A stretch of DNA of 8,416 nt from Polaromonas sp. (GTDB lineage: Bacteria; Pseudomonadota; Gammaproteobacteria; Burkholderiales; Burkholderiaceae_C): contig JAQGMN010000379.1 of the NCBI GenBank assembly GCA_028292345.1, positions 1 to 8,416 of the forward strand, given 5' to 3'. Positions within the stretch are counted from its first letter, which is position 1. The number at the start of each line of letters is the position of its first letter. The notes beneath the pieces were generated by a model. That model did not search any database. It was not told the origin of the DNA and saw only the letters and a list, made by a program, of their open reading frames with translations. A program made the translations under genes and the position numbers. Shown piece by piece: positions 1 to 5,830 of this stretch.

Positions 1-532
1 TGTTGCCCGGCCCGAGCACCAGCACCCGGTCGCCGGCCTTGACGCCGCCCGTGCGCACCGCCTCATGGCTCACGGTCAGCGGCTCGGTCATGGCAGCCAC
101 CTCGGCGTCCACTCCGGCAGGAATGACGACGCAGTTGCGCGCCGGTACCAAGGTGTACGGGGCAAAGCCGCCGTCCCGCATCACGCCGATGCCGCGCCGG
201 CTGATGCACGCGTCAGGGTTGCCAGCCTGGCAGGCGCTGCAGTGGCCGCAGACTACTGACGGCCTCACCGCCACCAACTGGCCAGGCTCCAGACCGCTCA
301 CGCCCTCGCCCATGGCCGCGACAACGCCGCTGAATTCATGGCCCACTGTGACGGGCAGGGCCGGTGCCAGAAAATGGTAGCTGGCGGTCCATTCATCGAT
401 GTGCAGATCGGTGCCGCACACGCCGGCAGATTTGACCTTGATCAGCACTTCTCCAGCCGACGGGGGCGCTGGATGCGCAACGTCCTGAAGATCGAGACCC
501 TGACCGGGTGTGAGTTTGCGAAGGGATTGCAT
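1..532 (-). CDS. Zinc-dependent medium-chain alcohol/polyol dehydrogenase, N-terminal part (cut by left edge)
   Basis: Read on the minus strand from the ATG at 532, this frame is open to the window edge and gives 177 residues. They match the catalytic half of the zinc medium-chain dehydrogenase/reductase (MDR) family, cytosolic enzymes that oxidise alcohols, polyols or amino alcohols with NAD(P). Visible residues: the catalytic zinc ligand Cys39 in CGTDLH; His65-Glu66 in VGHEFSG; the structural zinc set Cys95, Cys98, Cys101 and Cys109; and Glu150 in TEPL. The last residues, VLVLGPGN, begin the glycine-rich turn of the Rossmann fold. The CGTDLHI...EW stretch recalls threonine/sorbitol dehydrogenases, but substrate cannot be assigned. 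The nucleotide-binding half lies outside the window. No strong ribosome binding site precedes the ATG; another ATG at 539 is out of frame. The gene is divergent from the LysR gene, its likely regulator. Confidence 0.9.
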   Translation of the reverse strand, partial: MQSLRKLTPGQGLDLQDVAHPAPPSAGEVLIKVKSAGVCGTDLHIDEWTASYHFLAPALPVTVGHEFSGVVAAMGEGVSGLEPGQLVAVRPSVVCGHCSACQAGNPDACISRRGIGVMRDGGFAPYTLVPARNCVVIPAGVDAEVAAMTEPLTVSHEAVRTGGVKAGDRVLVLGPGN

Positions 533-623
533 GGGGCATGCCTGACGTAAAAAAAGGATTGCAGGAGTTTCAGCGATGGGCGAAGTTTCCTGCTTGAACG
601 GGCATACGTCAAAGACTGATTTT

Positions 624-638
624 GTATTCAAAGCATAC
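624..638. promoter_or_regulatory. Candidate LysR-type operator (T-N11-A dyad)
   Basis: GTATTCAAAGCATAC is an inverted repeat, GTAT-N7-ATAC, that contains the T-N11-A core typical of LysR-type regulator sites. It lies in the 143-bp divergent region, about 38 bp before the lysR start and about 92 bp before the dehydrogenase start, which suits autoregulation plus control of the target gene. A further ATAC occurs at 604-607. The sequence shows the dyad; binding is inferred. I found no convincing -35/-10 pair for either gene. Confidence 0.45.
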
Positions 639-662
639 TTATCAGTGATGGCAAAAGATATC

Positions 663-669
663 AAGGAGG
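663..669 (+). promoter_or_regulatory. Strong ribosome binding site of the lysR gene
   Basis: AAGGAGG sits 6 nt before the ATG at 676. It is close to a perfect anti-16S match and fixes the start of the LysR protein, whose N terminus (MELRHLRYF) is also the usual family beginning. Confidence 0.85.
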
Positions 670-675
670 CAACCC

Positions 676-1596
676 ATGGAACTGCGGCACTTGCGTTATT
701 TCGTCAGCGCAGCCGAACTGGGCAGCGTCAGCCGCGCGGCTGAAAAGCTGTTCATCGCGCAGCCGGCGCTGTCGGCGCAGATTCGGCAACTCGAAGAAGA
801 GGTGCGCGCGGCACTGTTCGTGCGCCTGCCGCGCGGCGTGCGGCTGACGCCGGCGGGCGAATCGTTTTTGGTTGACGCCAGGGCGATCCTGGCGCGCGCG
901 CAGCAGGCGAGCGTTCGCGCGCGGGAAAAGCAGTCCGGCCAGCGCAGCACCTTGCGCCTGGGCTTGGTACCAACGGCCACCCATTCGGTGCTGCCCGGGC
1001 TGCTGCGCCGCGTGAGGGAGTTGGGACTGGCGGCAAACATCGAGGTGCGCGAGATGATCACCTCGCACCAGGTGCAGGCCCTGCGCAATGACGAGATCGA
1101 CCTGGGCCTGGCGCGTCCGGGCGAAGGCAGCACGCCAGCGGAAACCGTGGCCGCCATTGACGACCCGTACTGCCTGGTGGTGCCAAGAGGCCACGCGCTG
1201 GCAGCCGGCGACGGGCCGCTGGACTTGAAGTGCGCCGCGCGGGAGCATTTCGTGGGCTTTTCGCGTTACCGCGAGGTGGACTACTTCGACCGCACGGCCG
1301 CGCTGTGCCAGGAGTCCGGCTTTGCGCCCGACATCCGGCACGAAGCCGGGCAGTTCGTCAATGTGCTGGCGCTGGTGGGCTGCGCTTTGGGTGTGGCCAT
1401 TGTTCCGGCTTCCGCCGCTACGCTGCCATTTGGCGCGGTGGTGTTTCGCCAGTTAAAGGCGTCAAGAATCAAAAGTGAGTTGGTGATTTTGCGCTCGCCG
1501 CGCCTGGCGCTTGACGACTGGTCTGTGCAGATGGCGCAGCTGGCCGTGCAGGAGCTGCAAAGCCTGGGCGTGCGACTGAAAGCCGGCTTCCAGTAA
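676..1596 (+). CDS. LysR-family transcriptional regulator
   Basis: A complete 306-residue protein of normal LysR length. Residues about 4-61 form the winged helix-turn-helix: MELRHLRYFVSAAELGSVSR, then AAEKLFIAQPALSAQIRQLE, then the LFVR and LTPAGE signatures. A linker helix follows, and from about residue 92 (LRLGLVPTATHSVLP) comes the two-lobed effector-binding domain with the family landmarks ALRNDEIDLGLARP and LVVPRGHAL and, near residue 237, GCALGVAIVPAS. It is a cytosolic DNA-binding protein that probably responds to a small metabolite. The overall pattern is that of the CynR/CatM/BenM branch, but the effector cannot be read from sequence. The divergent partner is the zinc dehydrogenase, the most likely target. 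Nothing links it to the nor operon, from which an insertion sequence separates it. There is no clear terminator in the 77 bp between its stop and the insertion sequence. Confidence 0.93.
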   Translation: MELRHLRYFVSAAELGSVSRAAEKLFIAQPALSAQIRQLEEEVRAALFVRLPRGVRLTPAGESFLVDARAILARAQQASVRAREKQSGQRSTLRLGLVPTATHSVLPGLLRRVRELGLAANIEVREMITSHQVQALRNDEIDLGLARPGEGSTPAETVAAIDDPYCLVVPRGHALAAGDGPLDLKCAAREHFVGFSRYREVDYFDRTAALCQESGFAPDIRHEAGQFVNVLALVGCALGVAIVPASAATLPFGAVVFRQLKASRIKSELVILRSPRLALDDWSVQMAQLAVQELQSLGVRLKAGFQ

Positions 1597-1673
1597 TCTG
1601 GCGTATCGAATCGATTTGCGTTTGATGGGCTGCTCGACCCAGCAACATGCCCGCGAGGCAGTCGGCGCCAGCA

Positions 1674-1693
1674 TTTAGCGGTAGTTTGTTGAA
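1674..1693 (+). repeat. Left inverted repeat of the insertion sequence
   Basis: TTTAGCGGTAGTTTGTTGAA. It pairs with the reverse complement of 3112-3131, with mismatches only at the fifth and eighteenth bases; the inner 12 bases CGGTAGTTTGTT are identical. Confidence 0.85.
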
Positions 1694-1704
1694 CCATTTC
1701 ATCC

Positions 1705-1729
1705 CCTGTCTGTCCAAGTGACAGGAGGG
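1705..1729 (+). promoter_or_regulatory. Transposase ribosome binding site inside a hairpin
   Basis: The Shine-Dalgarno AGGAGGG (1723-1729) lies 8 nt before the ATG at 1738. Its first bases form the 3' arm of a stem, CCTGTC (1705-1710) with GACAGG (1720-1725), around a 9-nt loop. The stem would partly hide the ribosome binding site in any RNA that reads in from outside the element. IS10 and IS50 are known to limit transposase translation from read-through transcripts in this way; applying it here is inference. Confidence 0.45.
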
Positions 1730-1737
1730 TATACATC

Positions 1738-3116
1738 ATGTCTGCTCTTCTTTCACGTCCTCCTGCACCGGGGCCACTGGAGGCCTTTGCGGTGCAGTTC
1801 GATCCCTTGCTCAAGACGCCGGCCCAGCGCCATGGCTTTCGCGCCTACTTGTCGGGCTTGCTGCTCCCGCGCGAGCGGTCCAAGACACTCACGGCGCTGG
1901 TCGGCGCCGAGCCGCTGGTCCAGGCGCAGGCGGCCGAGGTGCAGCGGCTGCAGTTTTTCCTCTCCGAGGCCGCCTGGGACGCTGAAGCGGTCAATGCCCG
2001 GCGCCTGACGCTGTTGCTCGCCGAGCCGGCCACGGCTCCATCGACCAACGGTGTGCTGATCATCGATGACACGGGGGACCGCAAAGAGGGCTGCGCCACC
2101 GACCATGTGGCGCGCCAGTACCTGGGCTCGGTCGGCAAAATCGACAACGGCATTGTGGCCGTGACCACACTGTGGGCTGACGAGGCGCGCTACTACCCGC
2201 TGCATGTGATGCCCTACACGCCCGAGAAGCGGCTGGCCGGGGGAAAGCAGGATCCGGCGTTTTGCACGAAACCGCAAATTGCACTCAACCTGGTCGAGCA
2301 GGCGCCAAGCCGCCGGCATCCCGTTTTGCGCCATCGTGGCGGACTGTTTTTATGGCGACAACAATGCGCTCGAGACCGCGCTGCTCAAGCGCGGCCTGCC
2401 TCATGTGTTGGCGCGCCGCGGCGCCGTTGGGCGCGGCTGGGCGCCGGCCGAGGCGGATCACTCTTTCAAGGACGCCGCGCAGGCGCTGCCGCTGAGTGCC
2501 TGGCAGCCCGTGATTCGCCGCTTTCGGGACGGTCACACCGAGCGCTGGTGGGCCGCCGAGCTCACGCTGTTCGGCTATGGGCCGGACCGGCCGGTGCGCG
2601 CCGTGTGCGCCACGACCGATCGGCGCGCGTTGCCCGCCCTGTCGACCTGGTACCTCACCACCAATTTGTCGCGCGAGCAGGCCCCGCTGGGCGAAGTCGT
2701 GCGGCTGTACGGATTGCGCAACTGGGTCGAGCAAAGCTACAAACAGATGAAGGACGAGCTTGGCTGGGCCGACTTCATGGTCCGAAGCGACCGGGCGATC
2801 CGCCGCCACTGGACGCTCGTGTGCTGCGCGTTTGCCTTTTGCTGGTGGCATCACGCGTTGCAAGCCGCTACGGGCGGCTCGCAGCTCGCTGGTATCGCCG
2901 AAGCGCCGCCCGAGGCGGGGAAAAAAAACCGGCCCCGTCAAGGCGCTGCCGTGCTGGCCGCGCCTGCTGCGCGCGGTGCGCGCCTGGCTGACCCCGGCGC
3001 ATTGGCTGGCGCGCTGCTGGGCCGCCTGTGCCAGCGCGCCCCCGCCGGCCGAGCTTGCCGCGCTGCTCGGCGAGTTGAACGCCGGCCAGGGAATCAACCT
3101 TTATCTCCGCATTTAA
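1738..3116 (+). pseudogene. IS701-like DDE transposase, two frameshifts
   Basis: The protein is spread over three plus-strand frames that join into about 458 residues, near full length for this family. Segment 1 runs from the ATG at 1738 to about 2305 and holds IIDDTGDRKEGCATDHVARQ with the first catalytic Asp (D110 or D111). Segment 2, shifted by +1, runs from about 2306 to 2928 and holds AIVADCFYGDNN (second Asp at 2342-2344) and WVEQSYKQMKDELGW (Glu at 2729-2731). Segment 3, shifted by +1 again, ends at TAA 3114-3116 and carries the family-like C terminus RLLRAVRAWLTP and then ALLGELNAGQGINLYL. Removing one C near 2305-2306 would join EQA to QAAGIPF; removing one A from the A8 run at 2921-2928 would join AGKK to TGPVKAL. 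The ancestral enzyme cut and joined DNA. The copy seen cannot make it in one frame unless sequencing errors are involved. Confidence 0.88.
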
Positions 3117-3131
3117 CAAACTACCGTTAAA
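3112..3131 (-). repeat. Right inverted repeat of the insertion sequence
   Basis: TTTAACAAACTACCGTTAAA on the plus strand, the reverse complement of the left end with two mismatches. The transposase stop codon (3114-3116) lies inside this repeat. Confidence 0.85.
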
Positions 3132-3133
3132 CC

Positions 3134-3248
3134 GTGAAATAGACCAAGGCCCTTCGCGCCGAGTTCGACCTCCCTGCGGGGCCAGACCCGCAGGCAGCTC
3201 GACACGCTGGCTCTGAAAAAGGACATCCCGCTGCACACCATGGCCTGA
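3134..3248 (+). other. Possible decayed remnant of a small gene
   Basis: Just right of the insertion sequence, one frame reads TKALRAEFDLPAG (3143-3181) and another reads QTRRQLDTLALKKDIPLHTMA followed by TGA at 3246-3248. Removing one G from the GGGG run at 3178-3181 would join them into a single coding-like tail. A GTG AAA precedes this at 3134 but runs into TAG at 3140. I do not recognise the product. This may be the end of a gene that decayed or was displaced when the element arrived, or may be chance in G+C-rich DNA. Confidence 0.22.
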
Positions 3249-3279
3249 AGGCATGCCGCCAGCGCGGCCGGGCACATGG

Positions 3280-3293
3280 CTGACGAATGTCAA
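3280..3293. promoter_or_regulatory. DNR/NnrR/FNR-like box upstream of the nor operon
   Basis: CTGAC-GAAT-GTCAA matches the dyad TTGAC-N4-GTCAA, a form of the Crp/FNR-family denitrification box, at 9 of 10 arm positions, with the correct TTG-N8-CAA spacing apart from the first base. Such sites activate nor genes under low oxygen and NO. It is centred about 111 bp before the start of the small gene preceding norC, and about 33 bp before the possible -10 hexamer at 3320. That is a few bases further than ideal for a classical class II (-41.5) arrangement. The match is seen; regulation is inferred. Confidence 0.45.
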
Positions 3294-3311
3294 GGCAAAA
3301 CGGGTTTGCAT

Positions 3312-3341
3312 GCCGATCTTGTAATCATTTGCAAGATCGGC
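3312..3341. repeat. Perfect palindrome in the nor leader
   Basis: GCCGATCTTG (3312-3321) and CAAGATCGGC (3332-3341) are perfect reverse complements around a 10-nt spacer. It could be a second regulator's operator over the promoter, or a hairpin at or near the 5' end of the nor mRNA. No T-run follows, so it is not a standard terminator. The TTG-N10-CAA spacing is 2 bp too long for an FNR/DNR box. Confidence 0.7.
3320..3325 (+). promoter_or_regulatory. Possible -10 element of the nor promoter
   Basis: TGTAAT matches TATAAT at 5 of 6 bases and predicts transcription starting near 3332. There is no recognisable -35 hexamer at 3297-3302 (AAAACG), as expected of an activator-dependent promoter using the box at 3280-3293. 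The hexamer lies across the left arm and spacer of the palindrome. Confidence 0.35.
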
Positions 3342-3397
3342 GCTTTAACTGCAAGCCCGGCCTTTACATTGAAGGCGTCAACCCAATGGAGACGCTC

Positions 3398-3517
3398 ATG
3401 GAAAAGTGGATTGCCCCGCTTAAGGTGTTCAGTCATGTCGTGGTGCTCTTGATGCTGCTGGCCATTTTGTATGCTGCATTCATCTCGATCAAATACTGGT
3501 CGGGCATCAGCGTCTAG
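3398..3517 (+). CDS. 39-residue single-span membrane protein preceding norC
   Basis: A short gene beginning MEKWIAPLKVFSHVVVLL. The start at 3398 is chosen because GGAGA (3388-3392) lies 5 nt before it; an in-frame ATG at 3386 would add four residues but has a weaker, more distant GAAGG. Residues about 10-31 form one hydrophobic helix, flanked by a Lys-bearing N-terminal stretch and the tail KYWSGISV. There is no signal cleavage site and no cysteine, so it should be a single-pass inner-membrane peptide. Its TAG stop (3515-3517) overlaps the AGGAGG of norC, so translation of the two is probably coupled. I do not recognise a named family. By position it could be a small accessory subunit of the NO reductase, comparable in idea to the small NorH of Thermus, or a leader peptide that tunes norC translation. 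The open frame, ribosome binding site and helix are seen; the role is inference. Confidence 0.7.
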   Translation: MEKWIAPLKVFSHVVVLLMLLAILYAAFISIKYWSGISV

Positions 3518-3521
3518 GAGG
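3516..3521 (+). promoter_or_regulatory. norC ribosome binding site overlapping the upstream stop codon
   Basis: AGGAGG lies 6 nt before the norC ATG at 3528 and shares two bases with the TAG of the small upstream gene. This fixes the norC start and implies coupled translation. Confidence 0.85.
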
Positions 3522-3527
3522 CCCGCC

Positions 3528-4394
3528 ATGAACAAACGACAAACCCGCCTGTTCGCCATCGGCTCGTCGCTGCTGGCCGCCCTGGTGTTCGTTGGCCTGA
3601 CCCTGGACAGCCACCGCCAGTTCGGCAAGCTCACGAATGCCGAGAACATCACGCCGGCCGTCTCGCGCGGCAAGGACGTCTGGCACAAGAACAACTGCAT
3701 CAATTGCCACACCCTGTTCGGCGAAGGCGCCTACTACGCGCCCGACCTGACCAAGATCACCCAGCACCGGGGCGAGGCCTACCTGACGGCCTACCTGCAG
3801 GACCCGTCCAAGTTCTACGACGAGAACCGCCACCGGCGGCTGATGCCCAAACAGGACCTGAGCCCGACCGACATCAGCGACCTGATCGCCTTCATGGACT
3901 GGGTCAGCAAGGTGGACAACCAGGGCTGGCCGCCCCGGCCGATTCTGGTGACCGGCGCGTCGCTGCCGGGCTCTGACCTGGCAGCCGCCCAGCAAACCAC
4001 GGGGGCTGGCGGTGCAGCGCCTCCGAACCCTCCGGGTGCGCGGCCTGTTACCGGCGACGAGAACCCCATGGCCCTGGGTGAGAAGGTGTTCCGCAGCGCG
4101 TCGCCGGCCTGCACCGCATGCCACTCGATCGCGCCGGGCGTGAACATGGCGGGACCATCGCTTTCCGGCATCTCGGCGCGCACCGAAAAGCTGCTGGCTT
4201 CGGGTGAATACAAAGGAAAGACCAAAGACCTTGCGGGTTATATCCGTGAAGCCATCGCCGAGCCCAGCGCGCATGTCGTACCCGGCCCGATGTACTCGGC
4301 CAATGGCGTGTCCTTCATGCCGACGACCTACGGCAAGGACCTGACGCCGGCGCAGATCGACCAGCTCGTCGCCTACCTGTCTTCGCTCAAGTGA
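3528..4394 (+). CDS. norC: Nitric oxide reductase cytochrome c subunit NorC with an extra C-terminal cytochrome c domain
   Basis: A 288-residue protein. Residues about 8-26 are an uncleaved N-terminal membrane anchor. Residues 35-135 are the canonical NorC domain: heme-binding C57-I-N-C60-H61 within NNCINCHTLFGEGAYYAPDLT, with Met106 (RRLMPKQDL) the likely sixth ligand. NorC is membrane-anchored with its heme in the periplasm and passes electrons from soluble carriers to NorB. Usual NorC proteins are about 145-150 residues and end here. This one continues through an Ala/Gly/Pro-rich linker (about 143-180) into a second class I cytochrome c domain with C195-T-A-C198-H199 and a probable Met264 ligand (VSFMPTTYG), ending in the usual helix (LTPAQIDQLVAYLSSL). 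The frame is uninterrupted, so this is a real fusion giving a diheme NorC. The second domain may replace or dock an external donor. norB follows after 43 bp. Confidence 0.93.
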   Translation: MNKRQTRLFAIGSSLLAALVFVGLTLDSHRQFGKLTNAENITPAVSRGKDVWHKNNCINCHTLFGEGAYYAPDLTKITQHRGEAYLTAYLQDPSKFYDENRHRRLMPKQDLSPTDISDLIAFMDWVSKVDNQGWPPRPILVTGASLPGSDLAAAQQTTGAGGAAPPNPPGARPVTGDENPMALGEKVFRSASPACTACHSIAPGVNMAGPSLSGISARTEKLLASGEYKGKTKDLAGYIREAIAEPSAHVVPGPMYSANGVSFMPTTYGKDLTPAQIDQLVAYLSSLK

Positions 4395-4437
4395 ACCCGG
4401 AGCGCACCACCCACCCCTATTTCCGCCGGAGACTCCC

Positions 4438-5826
4438 ATGAGATACAAATCCCAAACCGTCGCCTACTGGTACTTTGCCGTGGCCATGGCGCTGTTCGGC
4501 TTGCAGCTGGTGTTCGGCCTGCTGTCGGCCGCCAAGTACCTGGGGCCCGACCCGCTGCTCTACATCCTGCCGTTCGACGTGACCAAGATGATCCACACCA
4601 ATTTGCTGATCGTCTGGGTGCTGACCGGCTTCATGGGCGCGACCTACTGGATGGTGCCTGACGAGTCGCGCACCGAGCTTTACAGCACCAGGCTGGCTTA
4701 TATCCAGCTGGTGCTGTGGACGCTGATGGGCGTGGCCACCGTGGTCGGCTACCTGTTTCGCTACGGCACCGGCAACAAGCTGCTGGAGCAGCCGCTGCCG
4801 TCGAAGATCGTCATCGTCATCGTGATGCTGATGTTCCTCTACAACGTCGCCATGACCATCAGGAACTCCGGCCGCTTCACCACCACCGAGGGCGTGCTGA
4901 TCGGCGGACTGGGGCTGGCCGCCCTGCTCTACTTGCCGGCGCTGCTGGAGTACGAGAACTACACCGTGGCCATCTTCTACCGCTGGTGGACGATTCACCT
5001 GTGGGTCGAGGGCGTGTGGGAGATGATCCAGGGCGGCTTTCTGGCCTACCTGCTGATTCGCCTCTCGGGCGCCGACCGCGAGGTGATGGAAAAGTGGCTG
5101 TATGTCATTGTCGGGCTGGTGTTCATCGCCGGCATCCTGGGTACCGCTCACCACTACTACTGGGTCGGCGTGCCGGGCTACTGGCTGCCGATCGGCGGCG
5201 TGTTCAGCGCGCTGGAGCCGGTGGCGCTGGTTGGCATGGCGATGTATGCGTATTCCTCGATACGCCGCTCGGGGCTGGCGCATCCGAACAAGCTGGCGCT
5301 GCACTGGACCGTGGGCAGCGCGGTGTTCACGCTGTTTGGCGCCGGCCTGCTGGGGCTGGCGCACACCTTCCCGAGCGTCAACAAATGGACGCACGGCACC
5401 TTGATCACCGCCATGCACGGCCATGCCGCGTTTTACGGCGCCTACGCGATGATCGTGCTGGCGATGATCACCTATGCCCTGCCGGCCTTCACCCGCCGGC
5501 CCGAGGAAGGCACGGCCATGGGTTACGCCGCGTTCTGGATGCAGATCGCCGGCATGTTCGGCATGACGCTGTCGTTCGCCACCGCCGGCATCGGCCAAGT
5601 CTACCTGGAGCGCATCATGGGCATGGGCTACCTGGACGCGCAGCTCAAGATCCAGATCCATTTCGTGATGCTGATCATTACCGCCTCCATCTTCACCATC
5701 GGCGTGGGCCTGTTCATCATCGACTTCTTCCGCTACCGGCCCGTGTTCGAGGTCGGCGCGAGCGACGCCGAGCCTGGCCTGCGGCCCGTCAAGCCCGCGC
5801 GCCCGACCCTTCCCGCCATGGCCTGA
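4438..5826 (+). CDS. norB: Nitric oxide reductase catalytic subunit NorB
   Basis: A 462-residue inner-membrane protein of the heme-copper oxidase superfamily with about 12 transmembrane helices. It reduces 2 NO to N2O at a heme b3/non-heme iron centre. Aligned from memory with Pseudomonas aeruginosa NorB (numbers about 20 higher from the central helices on), every key residue is present: His53 (MIHTN) and His329 for low-spin heme b; His327 for heme b3 (MHGHAAFYG); His187, His238 and His239 plus Glu191 for the iron site (HLWVEGVWE, GTAHHYYW); and the conserved Glu195 and Glu260 (SALEP). It lacks the long N-terminal extension and quinol-binding features of single-subunit qNOR, fitting its pairing with norC. 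GGAGA (4428-4432) lies 5 nt before the ATG. The C terminus carries a Pro/Ala-rich tail of roughly 25 residues after the last helix. norQ starts 4 bp after the stop. Confidence 0.97.
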   Translation: MRYKSQTVAYWYFAVAMALFGLQLVFGLLSAAKYLGPDPLLYILPFDVTKMIHTNLLIVWVLTGFMGATYWMVPDESRTELYSTRLAYIQLVLWTLMGVATVVGYLFRYGTGNKLLEQPLPSKIVIVIVMLMFLYNVAMTIRNSGRFTTTEGVLIGGLGLAALLYLPALLEYENYTVAIFYRWWTIHLWVEGVWEMIQGGFLAYLLIRLSGADREVMEKWLYVIVGLVFIAGILGTAHHYYWVGVPGYWLPIGGVFSALEPVALVGMAMYAYSSIRRSGLAHPNKLALHWTVGSAVFTLFGAGLLGLAHTFPSVNKWTHGTLITAMHGHAAFYGAYAMIVLAMITYALPAFTRRPEEGTAMGYAAFWMQIAGMFGMTLSFATAGIGQVYLERIMGMGYLDAQLKIQIHFVMLIITASIFTIGVGLFIIDFFRYRPVFEVGASDAEPGLRPVKPARPTLPAMA

Positions 5827-5830
5827 ACGC

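Larger units (their letters stand above)
1674..3131 (+). mobile_element. IS701-family-like insertion sequence, transposase disrupted
   Basis: About 1.45 kb bounded by inverted ends that agree at 18 of 20 positions and holding one transposase gene that nearly fills it. The transposase carries the DDTG, ADxxYGD and WVEQ-type DDE residues typical of IS701-like elements. The exact ends are ambiguous. If the inverted repeats begin at CGG, the element is 1679-3126 and is flanked by TTAG on the left and TTAA on the right, which differ by one base and could be a decayed 4-bp target duplication. It sits between lysR and the nor leader without breaking a recognisable gene. Its coding part is damaged, so it is probably no longer self-mobile. 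Confidence 0.88.

Noticed and set aside
2917..2930. Programmed -1 frameshift at the A8 run as in IS1 or IS3 elements
   Set aside because: The needed shift is in the +1 direction and a second, non-slippery shift is also required upstream.
3075..3105. Outward promoter at the right end of the insertion sequence driving nor (TTGAAC with TTTATC)
   Set aside because: The spacer is about 19 bp and the -10 matches at only three positions; not convincing.
3297..3312. Sigma-54 promoter for a NorR-type system (GGCA...TTTGCA)
   Set aside because: The distance between the GG and GC elements is 2 bp too long and the bases around them match poorly.
3312..3345. Rho-independent terminator at the palindrome
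   Set aside because: The stem is good but no T-run follows on either strand, and it lies inside the likely nor leader.
3287..3397. Extended start for the small protein before norC (frame open from ATG 3287)
   Set aside because: The added N-terminal residues would be translated from the palindromic leader and have no ribosome binding site; the start at 3398 has GGAGA at good spacing.
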